This document shows positions 46,309 through 55,458 of a stretch of DNA of 64,000 nt, in pieces. This DNA is from Helicobacter sp. (GTDB lineage Bacteria; Campylobacterota; Campylobacteria; Campylobacterales; Helicobacteraceae): positions 83,807 to 147,806 of the forward strand of contig NZ_JAFVUX010000020.1 of the NCBI RefSeq assembly GCF_017502485.1, given 5' to 3'. Positions within the stretch are counted from its first letter, which is position 1, and each line of letters opens with the position of its first letter. Both the position numbers and the translations under genes were made by a program. The notes below the pieces were generated by a model. It was not told the DNA's origin, did not search any database, and was given only the letters and a program-made list of their open reading frames with translations.

Positions 46309-47397
46309 ATGCGACCATTATGTAGCCCAATATTGCGCAATGGCAAGTTTCTGCTTGGATTCTCCGGAGGAGCAGATTCTGTCGCGCTATTTTTCTACTT
46401 TCTTGATAAAAAAATCACCTTTGACATTGCCATTGTGGATTATGGAGTGCGAGCGCAAAGTGTAGAAGAAGTAGCTTACGCCAAATTACTTGCCCAAACC
46501 CATAACAAACAATGTTTCCATACCAAAGCCCCCATTTTTGCAAGCAACTTTGAAGCCAGAGCTAGGGAATTTCGCTATGAGTTTTTTAGCACATTAATTG
46601 CCACGCACAACTACTCTGGACTTCTGCTAGCACATAACTTTAACGATCGTATTGAGTGGCTACTACTGCGACTTGGCAAAGGTAGCGGAATCGCTGGGCT
46701 ACTTGGGTTTGATGAGATTTCTTGGCACTATCCACAGCCCACACAAGCCCTGCCAAATCCTATGCCCTACCCCATTATCCGCCCATTACTTTGGTGCTAC
46801 AAACACGACATTATAAACTACTGCACAAACAAGGGAATAAAATATTTCACAGATAGCACAAATATCAATCTATCCTATGAGCGCAATTTCATTCGTGCGC
46901 ATTTTGCCACCGAGTTAGTCCAGTGCTATGGCGAGGGTTTGCGGCAAAGTCTAAAGATCCTTAGTGAAGAAAAAATCGCGCTCTATCAAGGTGGCATAGC
47001 ACTTCCTATACACCACAATACGACCATTATATGTATCTATGCTTTTTCTCCATATCAAGCTATCCATCACATCGCTACTGCACTAAAAATACAAGGCTAT
47101 GTACTCTCACGCAAACAGCGAGAAGAGATTATGCGCACAAACTTTTCTTGCGAGATTTATGGCGCGAAAATACGCTTCTGTATAGAACATTTTCCTGACA
47201 CCAACTACCCCATTACCCTTATAGTCGCTAAGCACATCACAATCACTCTGTCAAAATCTATAAAAGACCAGCTACGCAAGCTTCATATCCCCAAGCGAGT
47301 GCGCAAAAGCTTTTATGCCTATAGTCTGCAAGAATCTCTATCACTAGAGCAGTGCAAAGAGCGCATTACCAATGCCTTTATGAACCCTGTATTCTAG
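46309..47397 (+). CDS. tilS: tRNA(Ile)-lysidine synthase
   Basis: Modifies C34 of tRNA-Ile(CAU) to lysidine so it reads AUA. 362 residues: PP-loop FLLGFSGGADSVALFFY at 13-30, the HNFNDRIEWLLLRLGKGSG motif with H and catalytic Asp/Glu, PIIRPLLWCYKHDIINYC, DSTNINLSYERNFIRA. C-terminal domain partly conserved. Converges on and overlaps the exonuclease gene by 20 nt. Located right after two tRNA genes. Confidence 0.94.
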   Translation: MRPLCSPILRNGKFLLGFSGGADSVALFFYFLDKKITFDIAIVDYGVRAQSVEEVAYAKLLAQTHNKQCFHTKAPIFASNFEARAREFRYEFFSTLIATHNYSGLLLAHNFNDRIEWLLLRLGKGSGIAGLLGFDEISWHYPQPTQALPNPMPYPIIRPLLWCYKHDIINYCTNKGIKYFTDSTNINLSYERNFIRAHFATELVQCYGEGLRQSLKILSEEKIALYQGGIALPIHHNTTIICIYAFSPYQAIHHIATALKIQGYVLSRKQREEIMRTNFSCEIYGAKIRFCIEHFPDTNYPITLIVAKHITITLSKSIKDQLRKLHIPKRVRKSFYAYSLQESLSLEQCKERITNAFMNPVF

Positions 47398-48217
47398 CGA
47401 TTTCACAAACAATTTGCTCTTTAAACACCTCTGCATAAGGCGCGCTAGATTCTAACTTACTAGCGAAATCTTCTAGCACCACGCCATAATCCGCTACTCC
47501 AAGCTCCCCTTTTAACACCGCATACTTCAAATACAACCAATAAGTGTTTAGCACATCACTTTGACAGTAGCTATTGATTACATCAATAGCATTTTGCCCA
47601 TAAAATAGCTCATATACATCACTCCCGCTGACATCATATTTCCCCACAATCCCAAGCATTTTACACACACCATCAAGTGTGAGTGCACGCGTAGAGCCGA
47701 AATTCCCCAAAGACTCTAGTAAATCTGTATGCCAATACTCACTATATCTCGCGCGATAGTTTTCCCATTTGCTTTTTGTGCGTGTGTGATTATGCGCTTC
47801 AAAGAATTTAAATGCGCTGCAGTTATAGCGCATAGCCTTTAGTAAAAGCACAGGCATATCAAATCCCCTACCATTGAAACTTACAAGTCTAGGCTCTTTG
47901 GTATTTAAAAATTGTAAAAACTCTTCTATCAAGCATTGCTCAAGCCTATCAATACTATCTTCGTCGTATTGAAGAGTCTCTATCGCGCTTTTACCAAAGC
48001 TCCCAACCTTGACAAACTTTCCATAATCATCACACACTACACTTGAAATCGCAATCACCCTATGCCAATAAAGTGGTAAAAATGTGCTACCGCTCTTTTC
48101 TAGCTGTGCATTAAATGCGTATTGGCAGATCTCTAAAGGGCTTTTACCACTTATGCCATACGCCTTAGCAATTTGCCTTATATCAGGAATTGTCTCTATG
48201 TCAAATACACAAATCAT
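47378..48217 (-). CDS. Predicted 3'-5' exonuclease, PolB-like
   Basis: DEDD-type exonuclease fold, 279 residues. ExoI MICVFDIETIPD with D-x-E, ExoII LVSFNGRGFDMPVL, and ExoIII near NSYCQSDVLNTYWLYL, with a Tyr-x3-Asp-like site. Similar to the prokaryotic PolB-like exonuclease domain without a polymerase. Start ATG 48217 with AAAGGAG. Probably co-transcribed with the upstream TRIC gene (25-bp gap). DNA substrate unknown. Confidence 0.85.
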   Translation of the reverse strand: MICVFDIETIPDIRQIAKAYGISGKSPLEICQYAFNAQLEKSGSTFLPLYWHRVIAISSVVCDDYGKFVKVGSFGKSAIETLQYDEDSIDRLEQCLIEEFLQFLNTKEPRLVSFNGRGFDMPVLLLKAMRYNCSAFKFFEAHNHTRTKSKWENYRARYSEYWHTDLLESLGNFGSTRALTLDGVCKMLGIVGKYDVSGSDVYELFYGQNAIDVINSYCQSDVLNTYWLYLKYAVLKGELGVADYGVVLEDFASKLESSAPYAEVFKEQIVCEIARIQGS

Positions 48218-48242
48218 TTTACACTCCTTTGAGTTCGCAAGC

Positions 48243-48857
48243 CTACTCCTTTGCCCCATAGGAGAAAATCGGCACAGAGATTTTATACCAAATCGCTAGA
48301 ATCCTAACGATAAACCCACTAATAACTGCCACAATACTTGCTACTTGTAAATCCCACTCAAGCACACTTAGCCCGTAGTAAATAAGCGAAGTAAGGATTG
48401 CCACTCCTGCATAAAGCTCCTTACGAAATACCAGTGGCACAATCCCACAAAATATATCACGCAGCACCCCACCAAACACCGCAGTAATCACCCCAGAGCT
48501 TACCACAAGCACAACCCCATAGCCCTGTGAGCGCGCAATCTCTGCACCAATAACCGCAAATGCCACAAGCCCCAAAGCATCAAGCATTAAAAACAACTTC
48601 TCTAGCCGAGCAATTACACTTGGGATTAGTGTTGTAAGCAATGCCGCCGTGCAGACGATGATAATGTATTCTGGGTGAGCTACCCAAGTAAGCGGATAGT
48701 GATTAAAGAGTATATCGCGGATTGACCCACCACCAATAGCAGCGGCTAGGGCAATAAATAGCACACCAATTAGGTCCATTTTATGCCGCCCAGCGATCAA
48801 TGCACCACTCATACCCTCTGCAGTAATCCCTATAATATATAACACAAGCAAAAACAT
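48243..48857 (-). CDS. TRIC/UPF0126 (YicG-type) membrane protein
   Basis: 204 residues, seven predicted membrane segments, two repeats each with a G-G-x-x-R-D motif: AAIGGGSIRDILF and AVFGGVLRDIFCG. This duplicated layout defines the TRIC family of cation (K+) channels; bacterial physiological role is not settled. SD AAGGAG upstream. A Pro kink and Gly-rich helices fit channels of this family. Confidence 0.9.
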   Translation of the reverse strand: MFLLVLYIIGITAEGMSGALIAGRHKMDLIGVLFIALAAAIGGGSIRDILFNHYPLTWVAHPEYIIIVCTAALLTTLIPSVIARLEKLFLMLDALGLVAFAVIGAEIARSQGYGVVLVVSSGVITAVFGGVLRDIFCGIVPLVFRKELYAGVAILTSLIYYGLSVLEWDLQVASIVAVISGFIVRILAIWYKISVPIFSYGAKE

Positions 48858-48884
48858 TTACACACTCCTTGAGAGCGCAAAATA

Positions 48885-48900
48885 TAGCAAAAATTTGCTA
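48885..48900. promoter_or_regulatory. 16-bp palindrome in the TRIC/gltX divergent promoter region
   Basis: TAGCAAAAATTTGCTA is a perfect palindrome between the divergent starts (48857 minus, 48942 plus). It overlaps likely -10 boxes in both directions (TATATT on the minus strand, TAAAAT on the plus strand). A shared operator is possible. Confidence 0.35.
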
Positions 48901-48941
48901 AAATCCGCGCCACATACACCAATACACACCAAGGAGAGTCA

Positions 48942-50354
48942 ATGGAGAAGAAAGCTGTTGTTACGCGTTTTGCCCCATCACCCACAGGATATTTACATAT
49001 TGGGGGCTTGCGCACAGCATTATTTAACTATCTCTATGCGCGCAAACACGGAGGTAAATTTCTCATACGCATAGAAGATACTGACCTAGCTAGAAACTCC
49101 AAGGATGCTGCGCAAGCAATTTTAGAATCTTTTGCGTGGGTAGGACTAGAATGTGATGGAGAAATCATCTACCAAAGCGAGAGATTCCCCCTCTATGCTA
49201 GCTATGCCAAAAAGCTTGTGGAAGAGGGGAAAGCGTATTATTGCTATATGAGTAAAGAGGAGTTAGATCAGCTACGAGACTCCCAACGCGCGCAAGGCAT
49301 AACACCACGCTATGACAATCGCTACCGAGACTTTACCGGCACACCCCCAAGCGATCGCACCCCTGTAATCCGCATAAAAGCCCCACTAAATGGCGAAATA
49401 GCCTTTGACGATGGGGTGAAAGGTAGAATCTGTGTGCAAGCAAAAGAACTTGACGACTTTATCATTTTGCGCTCAGATGGTAGTCCAACTTATAACTTTG
49501 TCGTCGCTATTGATGATGCATTAATGGGCGTTAGCGATGTAATCCGTGGCGATGACCACACGAGCAACACACCAAAGCAGATTCTCGTCTATCAAGCACT
49601 AAACTTCCCTATCCCTAAGTTTTATCATATCCCTATGATCCTAAATCCTGAAGGCAAGAAGCTTAGCAAGCGTGATGGTGCGATGGGCGTTATGGACTAT
49701 AAGCTTATGGGGTATTTGCCAGAAGCGTTACTAAATTTTCTCGTGCGACTTGGGTGGAGCCACGAAGATAAAGAAATATTCTCGTTGCAAGAAATGTGCG
49801 CACTCTTTGATGCAAAAGACATCAACTCTTCTGCTAGTCGCTACAATCAAGAAAAATTCCTATGGCTTAATCAGCACTACATCAAAGCCTGTGATGACAC
49901 TAGATTAGATACTTTACTACGAGAGTTTGGCGCGAAGCTTGAAGCATATCAAGCGCCGATAAAATCCCTGCTTTTTAACGCGCTAAAAGATAGGAGCAAA
50001 ACACTCCTAGAATTTGCCTCCCAGCTTAAAGAAATCCAAACCCCCCCACAAACTTATGATGAAAAAATGCTACAAAAGCTAGATTCTAGCGCACTTAAGG
50101 CACTAGCAGAGTTGACTGAAAAAGCCACAGAAAAAGCGAAGTTTAAGCAGCACTTTACAAACCCAGAATCCCTAGAATCCTTTTTGCACAGCTACGCAGA
50201 ATCTAAATCCATAAAAATTGGTAAGCTTATGCCAGCCCTGCGCCTAGCTTTACTTGGCAAGGGAGGAGGTATAGGAGTGTGCGAAAGCTTACTGATCCTA
50301 GGAGAAGAACAAAGCATTCAACGCATACGAACACTGCTCAAATATGTTGGCTAG
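48942..50354 (+). CDS. gltX: Glutamate-tRNA ligase
   Basis: Charges tRNA-Glu (and, depending on the paralogue, tRNA-Gln for GatCAB amidation). 470 residues: class I HIGH motif in SPTGYLHIGGLRTALFNYL, RIEDTDLARN, FHIPMI/KLSKRDGA signature, and an alpha-helical anticodon domain. Helicobacter carries two GltX proteins, one specific for tRNA-Gln; I cannot tell which this is. Start supported by AAGGAGAG. Confidence 0.95.
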   Translation: MEKKAVVTRFAPSPTGYLHIGGLRTALFNYLYARKHGGKFLIRIEDTDLARNSKDAAQAILESFAWVGLECDGEIIYQSERFPLYASYAKKLVEEGKAYYCYMSKEELDQLRDSQRAQGITPRYDNRYRDFTGTPPSDRTPVIRIKAPLNGEIAFDDGVKGRICVQAKELDDFIILRSDGSPTYNFVVAIDDALMGVSDVIRGDDHTSNTPKQILVYQALNFPIPKFYHIPMILNPEGKKLSKRDGAMGVMDYKLMGYLPEALLNFLVRLGWSHEDKEIFSLQEMCALFDAKDINSSASRYNQEKFLWLNQHYIKACDDTRLDTLLREFGAKLEAYQAPIKSLLFNALKDRSKTLLEFASQLKEIQTPPQTYDEKMLQKLDSSALKALAELTEKATEKAKFKQHFTNPESLESFLHSYAESKSIKIGKLMPALRLALLGKGGGIGVCESLLILGEEQSIQRIRTLLKYVG

Positions 50355-51898
50355 CTAGATTCTAGCTGCTTTCTTGCTAGAACATACATAGGTTCATAAG
50401 TGATATTCCCACCAAATTTTTTCTCATAAGCTAGTAGGTTAGATTTGTTTAACACTCGCTTAGGTGTATGCAGTGCCACACCACTTGCTCGAAAATGCCT
50501 AAATACCCCAAATGCACTCCCACACTCAAGCACAATCATCTCACTGCTACTATGCAAAATCTCTAGCCCAAGGTTCTCTAGTAGCCCACATAGGTCCCCT
50601 AGCTTGATATACTCTAGCCCTATGCCAAACAGCTCTCTAATCTCATAGCAGTTTTTTTCTCCAAAACTCCCTAGTAAAAGCACGCCGTCATCTGCTAGCA
50701 TACTTACTACATCTACAAGCACTTCTCTTGCTTTAAGCCACTGCAAGCACGCATTTGAAGCAATCAAATCAAATCGCTGCGCAAAAATAGGTTGATTTTT
50801 TATATCGTGCATATCAAAGGTCAATACCTGCGTATGCTTACTTAAGCGCGCTTGCAATATGCTTGCGTGGTTGTTTATGTCATTACAGACAAAATGCGTA
50901 TAGGCTAAATTTTCTTGCAAGAGCGCACTAAAGTCCCCTACTCCAGCACCAAACTCAAATACCCTAGCAAATTCCTTGTCCCCTATGTGCGTAAGCAGTA
51001 GCTGCACAAGCTTACGCCGCATAGCAGCTTGAATAGGTGTATTCTCGGTATAGCTTTGCCTTGCCCCCCAGAATCCAAGCCCACTCCTAGAATCTACCTG
51101 AAACGCACACGCTCCAAGTAATTCTAACCAGCTGGTAAATTGTCCAAACACATAGTGAGGTGCATCGATATGGTGGCATTGTGTGTTTGTTTGCAAAAAG
51201 CTAGATTCTACAACCATAGGGGAAAATATACGATCTTTACTACTTATGATAGCGTGCGTGAAGTGCACTGCCTGCTTAGGTAGTTGCACACTCAAGCAAA
51301 ACTGCTGCAATGCCAGTAACTCATCCTTGCACTCTAGCGCGCTACCAAACAAAGTCCTAAAATCATCACTAAACCCACGCGATTTTAGGACTTCTCTAAT
51401 CTCTGCCACATCATCTACGCCAAAGAATGCGCGCGCAAACTCCTGCACATCAAAATACTCCAAAGTGCGCGCATAGATTCTAGGGTGTATCCCATATTTT
51501 GCATCGATCCCTAAAGGCGTGCCATTAATGGCAAGACAAAGTCCAAAGGCCCCCAAACGATCAATACTTACAAGTAGCCTAGAAGCCACGCCTACACCCA
51601 AAGAAAATGCCACCAAAATACAATGCCTATGTGCATCAATTAACTCTTGCAACTCTTGCAAGCTAGATGGGAGAGTGTCTAAGATTTGCTTGCTAGATTC
51701 TACCTGTGAATACATTGCAGAAGTTAGTGCCAAATCCATCGTAGGCAAATCCCTATAATCATAGCAAATTGCGACATTACACGCTGGTATATCGCATACC
51801 AAGTGGTCAAAAAATCTAGGCTTAGTCGCAAAGCCACTAAAGCACAGCAGTAAAGTTGTAGCACTCTTGTCAAATGGTTTAGAAAATGCGATTTGCAT
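50351..51898 (-). CDS. bioC: Fused pimeloyl-ACP esterase (BioG) and malonyl-ACP methyltransferase (BioC)
   Basis: 515 residues in two parts. Residues 1-220 are a DUF452/BioG alpha/beta hydrolase (LLLCFSGFATKPRFFDHL, nucleophile Ser in ILVAFSLGVGVASRL) that frees pimeloyl-ACP from its methyl ester. Residues about 265-515 are a SAM methyltransferase with motif I VFEFGAGVGDFSALL and SNACLQWLKA, matching BioC, which methylates malonyl-ACP to start pimelate synthesis. So the enzymes that put on and take off the methyl group are on one chain. The start ATG at 51898 has GGAG 5-6 nt upstream and lies inside the bioF 3' end. The gene overlaps the gltX stop by 4 nt. Confidence 0.9.
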   Translation of the reverse strand: MQIAFSKPFDKSATTLLLCFSGFATKPRFFDHLVCDIPACNVAICYDYRDLPTMDLALTSAMYSQVESSKQILDTLPSSLQELQELIDAHRHCILVAFSLGVGVASRLLVSIDRLGAFGLCLAINGTPLGIDAKYGIHPRIYARTLEYFDVQEFARAFFGVDDVAEIREVLKSRGFSDDFRTLFGSALECKDELLALQQFCLSVQLPKQAVHFTHAIISSKDRIFSPMVVESSFLQTNTQCHHIDAPHYVFGQFTSWLELLGACAFQVDSRSGLGFWGARQSYTENTPIQAAMRRKLVQLLLTHIGDKEFARVFEFGAGVGDFSALLQENLAYTHFVCNDINNHASILQARLSKHTQVLTFDMHDIKNQPIFAQRFDLIASNACLQWLKAREVLVDVVSMLADDGVLLLGSFGEKNCYEIRELFGIGLEYIKLGDLCGLLENLGLEILHSSSEMIVLECGSAFGVFRHFRASGVALHTPKRVLNKSNLLAYEKKFGGNITYEPMYVLARKQLESS

Positions 51899-53234
51899 AA
51901 TACTCCAATGCTTCATATAGTGGATCTAGCGTGCTATGGCTAGCATTTAGGCTAAAGCGGATTCTAGCTGTGCCACTAGGAATTGTAGGAGATTTAATTG
52001 CCCTAGCAAATATACCGTAAGATTCTAGGAAGTCCTGACACTCTAATGCCTTCTTATTTGCTCCTAAAACAAGTGAGATAATGTGCAAATCTCCCAAAAT
52101 ATAAGGACTAGAATCTACCTCTGCACTTTTGGATTCTACAATGATAGATTCTAGCTTATGCTTTGCCTGCTTGCTTATACTATGCAAGTGCGCTCTTTGC
52201 GCGCCTAGGTTCCCAAGCTCACAAAAAGCAAAAAAGCTAAATGCTATATTAAGAGGTGGTAAAGCCGTAGAGTAGATAAGCCCGCGCGCGGTGTTAGTAA
52301 ATAGCTCTTTTAGCTCCTTAGCACAGAGCATACAAGCCCCCACGCTCCCCAAAGCCTTACCAAAAGTAAAAACCAAAAACTCCACCTCATCACTAAGCCC
52401 AAGACTCTTAGCAAGTCCTAGCCCATCATCACCCACAACACCAATACTATGTGCTTCATCAAGATATAGCAGAGCGTTGTAGCGATTTTTTAGCGCGATA
52501 ATCCCAGATAAATCGCATAAATCCCCATCCATACTAAACACCCCCTCACTAACAATGATAATATGCCTAAAACGCGCGGAGTTAGATTCTAGCAACTCTT
52601 GCAAATGTGTCATATCATTATGTTTAAATCGCTTCCACCATAGGCTTTTGTTCATAGCTTTTGCTTGCAGAAGTCCATCAAACATACTTGCGTGCGCGTA
52701 TTCATCAATCAAAATCCCAACCCCGTCGAGCCGCCCAAGCGCACAAAGACAGGAGATATTGCAATGATAGCCACTATTAAAGAGTAGTGCGCGCTTTGGG
52801 GCAAAGTATTGTTGCAAAACCGCCTCAAAGCTCTCCCACACAGGATATCCCCCACTAAGCAAGCGTGAAGCCCCAGAGCCAAGCGATAAATCCCTCACAT
52901 CTATAGCGTGGAACTTAACAAACTCCCAAAACCTAGCCACAAGAGCTTTGGCTTCTTGATCGCGCATAAGCAGATAATTGGTATCAAGCCTATCGCTAGG
53001 TAAATGTGGTGAAATAATAGAGTGTGAAAGCCCCGCTAGCCCTAGATAATCATTGCTCGCTAGATTTAGCAAAGGCACACCATTTTTAATGAGAAAATCC
53101 CCCAAATGTGCATAATCTGTAAGGGATCGTAGATTGTTGTCTCTAGCAAGTGTTTGGGTGATGCTTCCTGCTTGGGCGATAAGATTGCGTAAGGCAGGAT
53201 TCTTAGCTAAACTTTTGGTAAGATTTTTGGGCAT
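51879..53234 (-). CDS. bioF: 8-amino-7-oxononanoate synthase
   Basis: PLP enzyme joining pimeloyl-ACP and alanine in biotin synthesis. 451 residues: N-terminal LLNLASNDYLGLAG, GSGASRLLSGGY, LYLDEAHSIGVVG and the PLP lysine in LVFTFGKALGSVGA. About 60-70 residues longer than typical BioF, due to an extra N-terminal stretch. Overlaps bioG-bioC by 20 nt. Divergent from bioA. Confidence 0.94.
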   Translation of the reverse strand: MPKNLTKSLAKNPALRNLIAQAGSITQTLARDNNLRSLTDYAHLGDFLIKNGVPLLNLASNDYLGLAGLSHSIISPHLPSDRLDTNYLLMRDQEAKALVARFWEFVKFHAIDVRDLSLGSGASRLLSGGYPVWESFEAVLQQYFAPKRALLFNSGYHCNISCLCALGRLDGVGILIDEYAHASMFDGLLQAKAMNKSLWWKRFKHNDMTHLQELLESNSARFRHIIIVSEGVFSMDGDLCDLSGIIALKNRYNALLYLDEAHSIGVVGDDGLGLAKSLGLSDEVEFLVFTFGKALGSVGACMLCAKELKELFTNTARGLIYSTALPPLNIAFSFFAFCELGNLGAQRAHLHSISKQAKHKLESIIVESKSAEVDSSPYILGDLHIISLVLGANKKALECQDFLESYGIFARAIKSPTIPSGTARIRFSLNASHSTLDPLYEALEYYANRIF

Positions 53235-53240
53235 AATATC

Positions 53241-53259
53241 TCCACATTAAAAGTGTGGA
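53241..53259. promoter_or_regulatory. Inverted repeat in the bioF/bioA divergent promoter
   Basis: TCCACA (53241-53246), 7 nt, TGTGGA (53254-53259), next to the minus-strand -10 TATAAT (53259-53264). The stem would span the bioF transcription start. It does not match the BirA operator. Operator role is inference. Confidence 0.35.
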
Positions 53260-53297
53260 TTATAGCCTAGAAACATAACTTCACCATAAGGATTCTG

Positions 53298-54662
53298 ATG
53301 CCAAAACTATCAAACTATGATCTTTTTTCGCGTGATCTTGCTCATATTTGGCATCCTTGCACGCAGATGAAAGATCACGAAAGCTTCTCTATAATCCCTA
53401 TAAAATCTGCCAAGGGAGTGTATTTATATGATTTTGATGATAATGCCTACATCGACTGCATCAGTAGCTGGTGGGTTAATCTCTTTGGACATTGCAACCC
53501 CACGATAAACGCCGCTATCACAAACCAGCTCAATGAGCTAGAGCATATTTTACTAGCTGGCTTTAGCCATAAGCCCATTATCGATCTATCGCAACGACTC
53601 TGCGCTTTGCTTCCAAGCACGCTTAGCAAATGCTTTTATGCAGATAATGGCTCTTCTGCCATTGAAATCGCTCTAAAAATGAGCTTTCACTATCATCGCA
53701 ACATCTCAAGCGCAAGCGCGAAAGCCCCACTGCGTAGTAAGTTTCTAGCTCTTAGTAATGCCTACCACGGCGAAACCATCGCTGCGCTAAGTGTGGGGGA
53801 TTTGGGGCTATATAAGCAAACTTATGAGCCAATTTTGCTCTCCTGTCTTAGTACGCCTGTGCCAAATATCCTTGATAAAGTGAGTACATATACTCCAGCA
53901 GATATCGATGATGAGAGCTACTATGAGCAAGAGCTGAGCACACTAGAATCTATCTTAGCGTGCTATGGGGAAGAGATTTGCGCCTTTATCATTGAGCCAA
54001 TAATTCAATGCGCAGGCGCTATGCATATCTATCCAAAAGCTTTCATCAAAAAAGCTTGCGAGCTATGTAAGAACTATGGAATCCTCATAATCTTTGATGA
54101 AATTGCCGTGGGCTTTGGGCGCAGTGGGAGTATGTTTGCCCTAGAGCAGTGTGGTGTCGTGCCAGATTTATTATGCTTATCAAAGGGCATTAGCGGGGGG
54201 TATCTACCTTTGAGTGTTGTTGTTACAAGTGATGAGATTTATCAAGCTTTTTATGCACCTTATGAGAGCAATAAGGCATTTTTACACTCGCATAGCTACA
54301 CGGGCAATGCCCTAGCTTGTGCGGCTGCAAATGCTGTGCTAGATATATTTGCCACGCAAAATATCATTGAAAAAAATCGCTCCCTATCGCTGACTATTTT
54401 TGCCAAATGGCAAGAGCTAGAAGAATTAACGATAGTCAAAAACTTGCGACATTGCGGAATGATTTTCGCCTTTGATTTAGATTCTAGCAGGGCACGTGCT
54501 GGATTAATGGTAGTTAAGCAAGCGCTACAAAGAGGCTTATTGCTCCGCCCACTTGGAAATACAATCTACTTTATGCCCCCATATATCATTACCATAGAGC
54601 AAGCGCACTTTGTAGTTCAAATGCTTAAGGAGATTCTACGCGATCCTAATAAATTTACATGA
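53298..54662 (+). CDS. bioA: Adenosylmethionine-8-amino-7-oxononanoate aminotransferase
   Basis: PLP aminotransferase converting KAPA to DAPA with SAM as amino donor. 454 residues: [57 protein letters not shown] and the PLP lysine in [15 protein letters not shown]. Full family length. Divergent from bioF; bioD and bioB are not in the window. Confidence 0.96.
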   Translation: MPKLSNYDLFSRDLAHIWHPCTQMKDHESFSIIPIKSAKGVYLYDFDDNAYIDCISSWWVNLFGHCNPTINAAITNQLNELEHILLAGFSHKPIIDLSQRLCALLPSTLSKCFYADNGSSAIEIALKMSFHYHRNISSASAKAPLRSKFLALSNAYHGETIAALSVGDLGLYKQTYEPILLSCLSTPVPNILDKVSTYTPADIDDESYYEQELSTLESILACYGEEICAFIIEPIIQCAGAMHIYPKAFIKKACELCKNYGILIIFDEIAVGFGRSGSMFALEQCGVVPDLLCLSKGISGGYLPLSVVVTSDEIYQAFYAPYESNKAFLHSHSYTGNALACAAANAVLDIFATQNIIEKNRSLSLTIFAKWQELEELTIVKNLRHCGMIFAFDLDSSRARAGLMVVKQALQRGLLLRPLGNTIYFMPPYIITIEQAHFVVQMLKEILRDPNKFT

Positions 54663-54723
54663 GTATGCGTAAGATTGTGCTACAATCGCGCCTTATTCTC
54701 CGGATATTTGCTAAGGAGTGTTT

Positions 54724-55443
54724 ATGAAAGTGATCCATCTAGAAGCCTCTCAAGAACTTCAAGCTGCTAAAAATGCGATGTTTCGCTCGCTTGTTACTCT
54801 ATTTATTTGCTATTTGCTAAGTGTTGTGCCTGTTGTCGGGCTTATTGCTTCAGTGGCAATGCTAGTAGCTACTGTGTGGTATTTCATTGGCGTGTATAAA
54901 TTCTCAAAGCTTACCAATTCTTCTCTATTTCAAAGTCATATGTTTATGGTTTTAATCACTCTTGGGTTTATGCTGGTGCTGGCAATGATAATCGTAGTTG
55001 CCACGCAAGGTGAAGTGGAAGCATTCTTCATAGGTGTCGTTGGCGTGGTGTATATCATCGATATTTTGCTAGTAATATGGCTATTTTGGAAAATCTGCAC
55101 AGAGTTTAGTGCGCTTACAAATCTTAGGCAATTTATGATAGCCTTTAAATTCTACATTGGCTCATTTTTCCTTAGTGTCATCGGGATTGTTATGATGCTT
55201 ATGGCAATTGATCTGTCTCTTATGATAAGCATTTTTAAAGAAGCATTGGCACAAGAATCATCGTATATGTCTCAAATAGATACTCTTGTGATAAACTCTT
55301 CTCTTGTCTATGTATCATTACTGATTTTTGCTCTAACACTTGTCTCTACAATACTAAGCTTTGTCTTTTACTTACTAGGCATTGCTAAAATCACAAATGT
55401 AAGCGTAAAAGAGCAAAGACCAAAGAGCGACAGCGTGCAGTAG
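54724..55443 (+). CDS. Polytopic membrane protein of unknown family
   Basis: 239 residues with about five membrane segments: LVTLFICYLLSVVPVVGLIASV, MFMVLITLGFMLVLAMIIVVA, VVYIIDILLVIWLFWKI, FYIGSFFLSVIGIVMMLMAI and VSLLIFALTLVSTILSFVFYL. No catalytic motif seen. Start ATG 54724 with AAGGAG; a GTG lies 6 nt earlier. A single gene between bioA and uvrC. Confidence 0.75.
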   Translation: MKVIHLEASQELQAAKNAMFRSLVTLFICYLLSVVPVVGLIASVAMLVATVWYFIGVYKFSKLTNSSLFQSHMFMVLITLGFMLVLAMIIVVATQGEVEAFFIGVVGVVYIIDILLVIWLFWKICTEFSALTNLRQFMIAFKFYIGSFFLSVIGIVMMLMAIDLSLMISIFKEALAQESSYMSQIDTLVINSSLVYVSLLIFALTLVSTILSFVFYLLGIAKITNVSVKEQRPKSDSVQ

Positions 55444-55458
55444 CCCCGCACCAATTCT

